Below, one piece after another: positions 1-6,680 of a DNA stretch of 64,000 bases. Position 1 is the stretch's first letter. Every line of letters starts with the position of its first letter. The translations under genes were made by a program, and so were the position numbers. This stretch comes from CAYYKK01 sp046351395 (GTDB taxonomy: Bacteria; Myxococcota_A; Polyangia; Polyangiales; Polyangiaceae): contig JAXLYP010000001.1 of assembly GCA_046351395.1 (NCBI GenBank), positions 248,001 through 312,000 of the forward strand. Reading direction: 5' to 3'. The notes beneath the pieces are model-generated. The model did no database searches, had not been told where the DNA came from, and saw nothing but the letters and a program-made list of their open reading frames with translations.

Positions 1-2
1 TC

Positions 3-101
3 GTTCGCAAGACGTACTCGAGCCTCCGCGGCTCCGCGAAGAAGAACGTGGAGGTCGCGGTGCCGCGCCTCGCGAAGCTGATGGAAAAGCACGTCGGCTG
101 A
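3..101 (+). CDS. C-terminal end of an unidentified protein (partial, start outside window)
   Basis: An open frame enters from the left edge and ends at a TGA at 99-101, giving 32 residues. The piece is basic and helical-looking (it contains SAKKNVEVAVPRLAKLMEK and ends EKHVG). The next gene starts 11 bp downstream on the same strand, so the two may be co-transcribed. The fragment is too short to assign a family. Confidence 0.5.
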   Translation, partial: VRKTYSSLRGSAKKNVEVAVPRLAKLMEKHVG

Positions 102-111
102 GACGGGTGTA

Positions 112-1332
112 ATGCGGGTGCGCGTCGTAGCCGTAGCCGCGCTGGCGCTGAGCGGCCTCGCGGTGGCGTGCGGCGCGCGCACCTCGCTCGACGAGCCGGC
201 CGACGCGCAGGGCGGAGCGGCGTCCGCGTCGAGCTCCGTGGGCTCGACGAGCGGCGCGAGCACGAGCAGCTCCGCGACAGCCGCACAGTCGTCGTCCACC
301 GGGCCACCGTGCACGTCGGACCGACAGTGCGACGACGGGGTGTCGTGCACGATCGACGCGTGCCTGCCCGATGGTTGCGCGCACGAACCGGATGACGCGT
401 TCTGCAGCGATGGTGCGTTCTGCACCGTCGATCATTGCGATCCGCGGGCGGGCTGCGAGAACACACACAGCGACGCGATCTGCGACGACGGCATCCCCTG
501 CACCACGGACGTGTGCGACGCGGACGATGACGCTTGCCACAACGATCCCTGCGACGCGCTCTGTACGGACAGTGTGTTCTGCAACGGCGTCGAGCGGTGC
601 GACTCGCTCCTCGGGTGCACCGCGGGCCCACCGAGCTGCGACCTCGATCTCGCGTGCAGCGCGGACACGTGCACGGAGGCGACGCAACAGTGCAAGCACG
701 CAATCGGGCTGGGTTGTGCGCCGAACGTGCACCTGCTCGTGACGGACAGCTCGGGCGCGCTCCTCGACCTACGGCCCTACACGGGCGTGTCGACGGTGAT
801 CGCGACCGCGGGCACGACCCACCTCGACATCGCGATCCTGCCGGGCCCACCCGCGCGCTGGTTCGCGCTCGACGCGACGACGATCCTCGAGCTCGTGCCG
901 AACTCCAACACGACCAAGACCTTCCTTCCCGGCGTCTCCGCGAATTCTCTCGCTGCGGGCCCGGACGGCTTCCTCTACGCGGCCGGCACCGAGGTGTTCC
1001 GCATCAATCCGAACTCGGGCGCGAGCTCGACGATCGGCGCGCTCCCGCCAGGGGAGTCGTCGAGCGGTGACATCGTCTTCTTCGACGGCGAGATGATCAT
1101 CTCGACCGACGGCCCCTGTGGTGGCGGGCTCGCCCGCTTCGACCTCGCGACGGGCACGAGCGCTCTCCTCGGCGGGGATGGGCTGGGCTGCGTCTACGGC
1201 CTCGCGACGAAGTTCGGGACGCTGTTCCTGCTGAACTGCGACGGGACGATCGGCGCGTTCGACCCGTCCTCCGGCGTCGCGCGCATCCTCACCACGACGA
1301 ACGTGACCGCGTATGGGGCGGACGCGCTCTGA
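112..1332 (+). CDS. Cys-rich lipoprotein with C-terminal propeller-like region
   Basis: 406 residues. The N-terminus is a lipoprotein signal peptide (hydrophobic ALALSGLAVAC, lipobox LAVAC, Cys at about residue 20), so the protein is probably lipid-anchored and exported. A Ser/Thr/Ala-rich linker follows (about 35-65). Residues 68-205 carry repeated Cys-containing units of the form CxxDxxCDDGxxCTxDxC, as in the Cys-rich repeats of myxobacterial surface proteins; these probably form disulfides. The rest (about 210-406) has short beta-rich units with DG/PG turns (GPDGFLYAAG, FDLATGTSALLGG) that look like a small beta-propeller. I know no enzymatic function for such proteins; a surface binding role is inferred. 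ATG 112 is chosen because the signal peptide begins there. Confidence 0.75.
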   Translation: MRVRVVAVAALALSGLAVACGARTSLDEPADAQGGAASASSSVGSTSGASTSSSATAAQSSSTGPPCTSDRQCDDGVSCTIDACLPDGCAHEPDDAFCSDGAFCTVDHCDPRAGCENTHSDAICDDGIPCTTDVCDADDDACHNDPCDALCTDSVFCNGVERCDSLLGCTAGPPSCDLDLACSADTCTEATQQCKHAIGLGCAPNVHLLVTDSSGALLDLRPYTGVSTVIATAGTTHLDIAILPGPPARWFALDATTILELVPNSNTTKTFLPGVSANSLAAGPDGFLYAAGTEVFRINPNSGASSTIGALPPGESSSGDIVFFDGEMIISTDGPCGGGLARFDLATGTSALLGGDGLGCVYGLATKFGTLFLLNCDGTIGAFDPSSGVARILTTTNVTAYGADAL

Positions 1333-1380
1333 TCCACGTTTCTCCTCTGGTCCAGCGCCACTTTCGGGTAGGGTCCCCGC

Positions 1381-3216
1381 GTGCCGGGGAGGGACGCACA
1401 GCCAGTCGCGATCACGGTGATCGGTGCGGCGCGGGGGACGACGCTGCCGTTCTCCCTCGATGGTGTCACGCGGGTCGCGGTGATCCTGAAGGCCACGTTC
1501 GGGCTCGCGGATGGCCTCCCGATGATCGCGGCGGAGCCGCAGGCGATCGCGGAGGCGGACGTGCACCCCGACGGGGACGCGTCGAGGAGCCTGCTCGTGG
1601 CCTCGGATCTCGTGCCTTACCGGCCGAAGGCGGATATCCTGCTGAGCGGCAGCGCGTACGCCCCCTCGGGCGCTCCGGCGCCGCGCGTGCAAGTCCGGCT
1701 GATGGTGGGCCGGGGAACGCAGACACTCCTCGACAAATGCGTGCTCGTGCAGGGTCCGCTCGGGCCCGCGGGCGGGCCCGCGCCGTTCGTCTCCGCTCCG
1801 CTCTTGTGGGAGCTCGCGGCGCGCGGACCAGCGAACCCGGGCGGGACGGCGGCGGAGGGTTGGCCCCGGATCCTGGACGCTTGGGGGCGGGCCGTCCCGG
1901 TCGGTGTGGGGCCCCTGCCCGCCGCCTGGCCGACGCGGCGCGCGTTCGGCGTCGCCCCCTCGGTGGAGGGGGGTGCCATGCGCCTCTCGAACCCATCGAG
2001 CGCGCACGATCACGCGCAGCACGGCTTTCCGTGGGACTACTTCCAATGCGCCCCGCCCGACCAGCGCCTCGAGTATCTCCAGGGGGACGAGTGGGTCGTG
2101 CTCGAAGGGGTCTCCCCAGACAAACCGCGACTCCGATCCGCGCTTCCCGGGGTGAAGGCGGCGGTGCGCGTGGCGGGTGATCCGAAGAACCCCGTCGGCG
2201 AGGGCGTCCGGATGGTCGCGGATACGCTCCAGATCGACGCGGAGAACCGGCTCGTCTCGATCGTGTTTCGAGGGAGCTTCGGGGTCGAGAGCGAGGCGCA
2301 ACTCGGAAAATATGGCGTGTTCGCGAAGATCCACTCGGACGCGCCGAGCCCGCAGCGCCAGGGGAGCGTCGCTCCCGGCACGGGCGGACCACGATCGCGT
2401 CGCAAATACGACCGCGTGGAGATGAAGGTCGCGCCGCGCACCGATGGATCGTTCCAGGACACGAAGCCTCCCTCGACGAAGCCGAGCCCATCGCAGACCC
2501 TCGTCGGCGCAGCGCTGACCCCACCGACACCGGCCACCCCGTTCGCGGCCGCCGTGAAGCCGCCGTCCGTCGCTCCGAGCGCGCCCCCCGATCTGAGCGC
2601 GACACCGTTCGCCCGCGCGCGGCCGTCGGAGCTCCACTCGACCCTTCCGATCGACGCGCTGCGCGCCCCCACACCGATGCCGTTCGTCGCGCCCGTGGCG
2701 ACCGCGCCTGCACCGCCGCTCACCGCCAAGAAACCCGGCGCGAATCTCAACGCGACGATGTCGTTCGATCCATCGATGCTCGCGAAGGTGGCGCGCGCGC
2801 ACAGCCCGATGCCGTTCGCAGCGGTCTCACCAGAGCCCTCGCGCGGGGACGTCGATCGGGTGCCGCCGGAGATCCGGCACGAGCAGGATCGAACGCCGTC
2901 TCCGCTTCCATTCGTCGCACCGACGCGCGCGCCTTCCCAGTCTTCCGCGCCTCCCCCGCCCCCGCCGATCGTCGCACCCATCGACGTGTTGGCGGAGGAC
3001 ACGGGAGCGCCCTCGACGAGACCGAACCCAACGTCCGTGCCTCCACCCGCGGTGATGCCGTTCCATCCAACGCCGGCCGAGGACGTCGTGCCGAGCCCAC
3101 CCGCGCGGGTCGATCTGCCGGCGGAGCCCGCAGTGGACGGGGAGGAGCCGAAGCTCGGAAAGGCGTTCCTCGCCGCCATGAAGCGCGCGAAACGAAGCCA
3201 CGAGCGAAGGCTCTGA
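1381..3216 (+). CDS. DUF2169 family protein, type VI secretion-associated, with Pro-rich PF-repeat tail
   Basis: 611 residues from a GTG start. The N-terminal half reads as DUF2169: a beta-rich opening (LPFSLDGVTRVAVILKATF), the characteristic PYRPKADILLSGSAYAP segment near residues 80-97, and the later LEYLQGDEWVVLEG segment near residue 236. DUF2169 proteins are found beside type VI secretion PAAR/VgrG-type genes and are thought to help load effectors. From about residue 330 the protein is a low-complexity Pro/Ala/Ser tail with at least six spaced motifs of the type (T/M/L)PF (TPMPFVAP, SPMPFAAV, SPLPFVAP, VMPFHP and others). The next gene is a DUF6484/VgrG-tip-like protein, which supports the secretion context. 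The tail's role is unknown; the repeated motif suggests a docking site. Confidence 0.75.
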   Translation: MPGRDAQPVAITVIGAARGTTLPFSLDGVTRVAVILKATFGLADGLPMIAAEPQAIAEADVHPDGDASRSLLVASDLVPYRPKADILLSGSAYAPSGAPAPRVQVRLMVGRGTQTLLDKCVLVQGPLGPAGGPAPFVSAPLLWELAARGPANPGGTAAEGWPRILDAWGRAVPVGVGPLPAAWPTRRAFGVAPSVEGGAMRLSNPSSAHDHAQHGFPWDYFQCAPPDQRLEYLQGDEWVVLEGVSPDKPRLRSALPGVKAAVRVAGDPKNPVGEGVRMVADTLQIDAENRLVSIVFRGSFGVESEAQLGKYGVFAKIHSDAPSPQRQGSVAPGTGGPRSRRKYDRVEMKVAPRTDGSFQDTKPPSTKPSPSQTLVGAALTPPTPATPFAAAVKPPSVAPSAPPDLSATPFARARPSELHSTLPIDALRAPTPMPFVAPVATAPAPPLTAKKPGANLNATMSFDPSMLAKVARAHSPMPFAAVSPEPSRGDVDRVPPEIRHEQDRTPSPLPFVAPTRAPSQSSAPPPPPPIVAPIDVLAEDTGAPSTRPNPTSVPPPAVMPFHPTPAEDVVPSPPARVDLPAEPAVDGEEPKLGKAFLAAMKRAKRSHERRL

Positions 3217-3336
3217 CCGTCTTTCGCCGCTTGCCTGTCGGTGCGCGATCACGAACAATCCTGACCCCTGGCTGACCCACGGGGGCGGGAAGGTGGATCG
3301 CCGACGCCGCGCCTTCACTGGGGACGCGAGGGAGTC

Positions 3337-3378
3337 ATGGCCCAGACAAGGGGCAGTCAGGTGGGTGTGAACGGATGA
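3337..3378 (+). CDS. 13-codon mini-ORF coupled to the DUF6484 gene (putative leader)
   Basis: An ATG at 3337 preceded by a purine-rich GAGGGAGTC opens a frame MAQTRGSQVGVNG that stops in the ATGA overlap with the next gene (stop 3376-3378, next start 3375). The main gene has no comparably good ribosome site of its own, so it may be translated by coupling to this short frame. It could equally be the relic start of a PAAR-like gene or chance. Confidence 0.25.
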   Translation: MAQTRGSQVGVNG

Positions 3379-3977
3379 AACCTCGATCGGATGGCTCCTC
3401 GGACGGGACAGCTGAAGAGAGCTCGACAGCTGAAGAGAGCTCGACGCGCGATCTCGTGGAGCTCGTGCTCGAGGACCACGCGCGCCGAGCCGAGGCGCCT
3501 CCGCCGGAGCGCATCGACGGCGTCGTCGTGGGGCGGGTCGTCGCGCTCGCGAAGGACGGCTCGCCGATCGTCGAGTACGACGAGTGGACAGCGGGGCCGC
3601 TCGTCGCGCGGTCGATGGTCGAGCCCACCCCGGCCGACGTCGGGCGAGCGTGCGCGCTCGTGTTCGAGGGCGGGAAGCCGCAGAGGCCTTTGGTGATGGG
3701 CTGGATGTTCGAGCCCGCGCAAGCGCCCGACCGCGCCGCGGCGCCGAGCGTCGACGGTGCGCCCTCCGAGCCGGAGGCCCCCGCGGCGCCGGAGCGCGTG
3801 CTCGAGAGGAACGGGGAGCGCCTCGTCTTCGAGGCCGAGCAGGAGATCGTCCTGAAATGCGGGCGCGCGAGCATCACGCTCACCCGCGCCGGGAAGATCC
3901 TGATTCGAGGAGCCTACCTGCTGGCGCGTTCGTCCGGTGTGAACCGAATCCAAGGTGGATCGGTCCAGATCAACTAG
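3375..3977 (+). CDS. DUF6484/VgrG-tip-like protein of a type VI secretion locus
   Basis: 200 residues. Residues about 1-25 are Ser/Glu/Thr-rich with a short internal duplication (TAEESS twice, DNA repeat at 3409-3444). Residues about 44-115 (IDGVVVGRVVALAKDGSPIVEY then GRACALVFEGGKPQRPLVMG) read as the beta domain of DUF6484, related to the gp5/VgrG OB domain. The end (about 145-200) is a beta-helix-like strand series (GERLVFEAEQEIVLKCGRAS, then GGSVQIN) as in VgrG spike tips. It probably acts at the secretion needle or in effector loading next to the DUF2169 gene. No sheath or baseplate genes are in this window, so this is an outlying T6SS island. Confidence 0.7.
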   Translation: MKPRSDGSSDGTAEESSTAEESSTRDLVELVLEDHARRAEAPPPERIDGVVVGRVVALAKDGSPIVEYDEWTAGPLVARSMVEPTPADVGRACALVFEGGKPQRPLVMGWMFEPAQAPDRAAAPSVDGAPSEPEAPAAPERVLERNGERLVFEAEQEIVLKCGRASITLTRAGKILIRGAYLLARSSGVNRIQGGSVQIN

Positions 3978-3988
3978 AGCACCGAACC
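3974..3988 (+). repeat. Copy of dispersed CTAGAGCACCGAA motif at a stop codon
   Basis: The sequence CTAGAGCACCGAACC contains the TAG stop of the DUF6484 gene. Its first 14 bases are shared with the right arm of the inverted-repeat element ending at 31966, where the TAG is also a real stop codon. A shorter copy lies at 35762-35771. Confidence 0.5.
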
Positions 3989-4035
3989 CGTCAAGCGCGG
4001 ACTCAACACCTCGACGCGCGATTGGGCGTACCCGG

Positions 4036-4782
4036 TTAGGCGACCGTGAACCGCGCGAGGTCGTCGATCCCGAGCGCGGCCTCGATGGCACCCGCTCGCT
4101 TCACGACGTCCTCGAAGCCGCCCTCCCCGAAGAGCGCGTGCTCGCGATCCTCGAACTTCTCACCAAGCTCGCGGTAGCCCGAGTCGTCGAGCGTTCGCCG
4201 AAACGCGGGCAGCAGCACGGTCTCCTCGCGCGCGGCGTGCGGCCGGTACATCCGGACGAACGCGCGCAGCTGCGGGGCGAGCGCGGCCTGCTCCGCACCT
4301 CCCGCGCGCGCGATGCGGAGGATCTCGTCCGTCGCGCGCCTCCCTCGGCGGTGCTGCTCGCGAAGCGTCTCGACGAGCGGTCCGTGCTCCGCCGACCGCG
4401 CGAGCGCGGGGAACACGAAGTCCTCCTCTTGCTTCTCGTGATAGTCCTCCACGAACGATCGGATGATCGTCGCGGCGTCCACGACGATGCCCGGTTCGAG
4501 CGCCTCGGCCCGCTCGACGCGATCGGCTGCGGCTTCGTAGATGAGGAGCACGCGCTCGAGGAGCCCGTGCTCCTGCATGAGATCTTCGCCGGGGGTGACC
4601 TCGGCTCCCTCTTCCTCGCTCTCCTTCTTGTCCTCCCCCCTCGGGTGATCGGCGGTCTTCGCGGGAGGCGCGCACGCCGTGAGCACGAGCGCCGCACCGC
4701 CCCACATCGCACCGCGCGCGGCTTCGCGGAGGAATCGGCGGCGTTCGGCGACTGCGGGCCAGGTCGGGCGTCGTGGGTCCAT
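4036..4782 (-). CDS. Hemerythrin HHE-domain lipoprotein with Tat-like signal
   Basis: 248 residues. The N-terminus has a twin-arginine motif (RRRFLREAA) followed by a hydrophobic stretch ending in the lipobox-like LVLTAC, so export through Tat and lipidation are likely. Residues about 60-200 are an HHE cation-binding domain. The expected diiron ligands are visible in order: MQEH, DYHEKQEEDFVFP, LREQHRR, and YRPHAAREETVLLP. Such proteins bind a diiron centre and O2 or NO; the physiological role here is unknown. The gene is divergent from the small lipoproteins at 4871-5726. Confidence 0.85.
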   Translation of the reverse strand: MDPRRPTWPAVAERRRFLREAARGAMWGGAALVLTACAPPAKTADHPRGEDKKESEEEGAEVTPGEDLMQEHGLLERVLLIYEAAADRVERAEALEPGIVVDAATIIRSFVEDYHEKQEEDFVFPALARSAEHGPLVETLREQHRRGRRATDEILRIARAGGAEQAALAPQLRAFVRMYRPHAAREETVLLPAFRRTLDDSGYRELGEKFEDREHALFGEGGFEDVVKRAGAIEAALGIDDLARFTVA

Positions 4783-4870
4783 ACGGATCTCCTACCGCGC
4801 TCTACGGGCGGTGCCTTGATGCACTTTGCCGCGACGCGCTTTGGGCACGCGAAGTGCTCCGCCCTCGACC

Positions 4871-5290
4871 ATGCAGCTCACGCAACTGTGTCTCTGCGCC
4901 GCATTCGCAGCGGCGTTGTGCTGGGGATGCGAACGGGTCGTGGAGACGGAGGAGGACGTCGCCGCGGACGACGCGGCGGCGAACCCGCTCGGCGGCGTCG
5001 ACGTGATCGACTGCCCCTCGAAGAAGCCGTGGGCGGCGACGATCGTCGCGACGGACGTGGGCTTCAGCCCACCGCTCGTGCGTGTGGCGCAGGGCCACAT
5101 CGTCATGTTCGCTCGGGCAGAAGGGAGCAGCGACGAGATGATCGCGGACGATGGTTCGTTTCGAACCGACGAGCCCGGCGACGACCCGTCGAGCGATCCC
5201 GTGTGCCTGCGGTTCAGCCGCGTCGGCGCATACCCCTACCATTCGGACCGCGACCCAAGTGGGATGCGCGGCATCGTGGAGATACATTGA
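4871..5290 (+). CDS. Small lipoprotein with cupredoxin-like features
   Basis: 139 residues when started at ATG 4871, where a signal peptide with lipobox (LCWGC) begins; a longer frame from ATG 4826 would bury that signal. The mature part has IVATDVGFSPPLVRVAQGHIVMF, the typical opening of a cupredoxin-like fold, and ends RFSRVGAYPYHSDRDPSGMRGIVEIH, which resembles the C-H-M copper region (Cys, His and Met present near the end). A periplasmic copper or electron-transfer role is inferred. The next lipoprotein starts 7 bp downstream. Confidence 0.65.
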   Translation: MQLTQLCLCAAFAAALCWGCERVVETEEDVAADDAAANPLGGVDVIDCPSKKPWAATIVATDVGFSPPLVRVAQGHIVMFARAEGSSDEMIADDGSFRTDEPGDDPSSDPVCLRFSRVGAYPYHSDRDPSGMRGIVEIH

Positions 5291-5297
5291 AGCAACG

Positions 5298-5726
5298 ATG
5301 CGAGTCTCCGCGCTCCCGTTGGGTCTAGTGGCGCTCTCTGCGTGCGGCGGCACTCGACCCGCCCCAGCCGTGTTCTCGACGACGCCGACCACGGTCGGGT
5401 CCTACTGCGGAGGCACGGACGAGAGGAAAGCACTCTGTGATCAAGCTTGGCGCACCGACGGCGGCGGCCGACTCGTGCTCGACCCGGAGAGCGCGGACGC
5501 GCGCTTCACGCTCGTCACGGAGAACGGCCGCACGCTGAGCGGAGCTTGGGAGCTAGAGAACGATCGCCTCGCGCTCTCGCCGAACGAAGCGGGCGTTCGC
5601 GTGTGCGGCGTCGTCTCGGCCGACAAGCAGACGATCCTCCTCGAGCCCGACGCGACGGAGAAGGCCGACTCCGCGTGCTTCGTCGACGTCACCTGCCGGT
5701 CGGGCTGCGCGTCCTACCACCGCTGA
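5298..5726 (+). CDS. Small lipoprotein of unknown function
   Basis: 142 residues from ATG 5298. The signal peptide ends at the lipobox ALSAC. The mature region has several Cys (YCGG, ALCDQ, VRVCGV, CFVDVTCRSGC) and a beta-rich lipocalin-like pattern (RFTLVTENGRTLSGAWELEN). I do not recognise a family. It is 7 bp downstream of the cupredoxin-like lipoprotein and probably in the same transcript, which makes a shared envelope function plausible but unproven. Confidence 0.65.
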   Translation: MRVSALPLGLVALSACGGTRPAPAVFSTTPTTVGSYCGGTDERKALCDQAWRTDGGGRLVLDPESADARFTLVTENGRTLSGAWELENDRLALSPNEAGVRVCGVVSADKQTILLEPDATEKADSACFVDVTCRSGCASYHR

Positions 5727-5753
5727 GCGGCCTCTCGCGGTCGCGCTTCGGCG

Positions 5754-6521
5754 CTACCTCCGCGCGAGCTTCTTCTCCATCGCCTCGAGCCCCGCGAGGA
5801 ACGCGGGGCGAGTGACCGACCACGCTTGCGCCTCCGTCTCGTGGGCGAGCGCGTCGTCGTGCGTCGGCGTGTCCAGCGCGCGCCGGACGGTCTCGACGAG
5901 CTTGCGGCTGAACGACCGCTCGAGGCCGTCCATCCCGCGCGCCACGGCGAGGGCCTTCTCCACGAGCACGCCGTCGTCGTGAACCGCGGCGACGAGCCCG
6001 GCCTGCGCGGCTTGCTCGGCGTCCCACACCTCTCCGAACGCGGTCGCGAGCATCGCGCGCTGCGGACCGACCGCGCGCGCGAGGAGGTACGCGTGCCCAC
6101 CGCCGGGGTGCAAATGAAGCTTCGAGAAGCGCGTGTCGAAGAGCGCGCTTCGACCGGCGAGCCGCACGTCGCACGCGAGCGCGAGGTTGAACCCCGCGCC
6201 GACGGCTGGGCCGTTCACCGCCGCGATCGTCGGCAGAGGCGAGCGAAGCACGCGGAGGAAGCCGTCGTACACCTTGCGGACGAGGTCGAATTTTCCGTCC
6301 GCGGCGGCGCGCAAGACGGAGAGCTCCGCGCCCGCACAGAACGCGGGGCCCGCGCCCGTGAGCACCACGACGTTCACGGATTCGTCGGCTTCCATGGCGT
6401 CGTACGCGGCGCCAATCGCGTCGACCAGCGCAGCCGAGAGCACGTTCCTGCGCGCGCCTTGTTGGAGGGTGAGGAGCACGGCGTTCCCGTGCTGTTCTCG
6501 GGTGACCAGTTCGTCCGTCAT
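5754..6521 (-). CDS. Enoyl-CoA hydratase/isomerase (crotonase) family protein
   Basis: 255 residues, normal crotonase length. The opening MTDELVTREQHGNAVLLTL is typical. NVVVLTGAGPAFCAGAEL forms the CoA/oxyanion region and AAVNGPAVGAGFNLALACDV the second conserved block. At the place where hydratases carry catalytic acids I see LHPGGGHAYLLARAVG, without an obvious Glu, so the reaction may not be simple hydration. ATG 6521 is chosen because conserved sequence begins just after it; the frame stays open far upstream only because of high GC. It is divergent from the Kelch gene at 6681. Confidence 0.85.
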   Translation of the reverse strand: MTDELVTREQHGNAVLLTLQQGARRNVLSAALVDAIGAAYDAMEADESVNVVVLTGAGPAFCAGAELSVLRAAADGKFDLVRKVYDGFLRVLRSPLPTIAAVNGPAVGAGFNLALACDVRLAGRSALFDTRFSKLHLHPGGGHAYLLARAVGPQRAMLATAFGEVWDAEQAAQAGLVAAVHDDGVLVEKALAVARGMDGLERSFSRKLVETVRRALDTPTHDDALAHETEAQAWSVTRPAFLAGLEAMEKKLARR

Positions 6522-6680
6522 GCGCCGCACCCTGTCATGGCTCCGTCCGGCGCACGAGCCGAAGCCGCGCGACCGGGGAAGCGCAGTTCGCGCGCAGCGA
6601 CACAATAGCGTTGGCGCAACCATCGCGCGGTTCGGCGCGCGCGTGGGAAGGGCGGGCGGCGTGTAACATCGATCGGTCCG

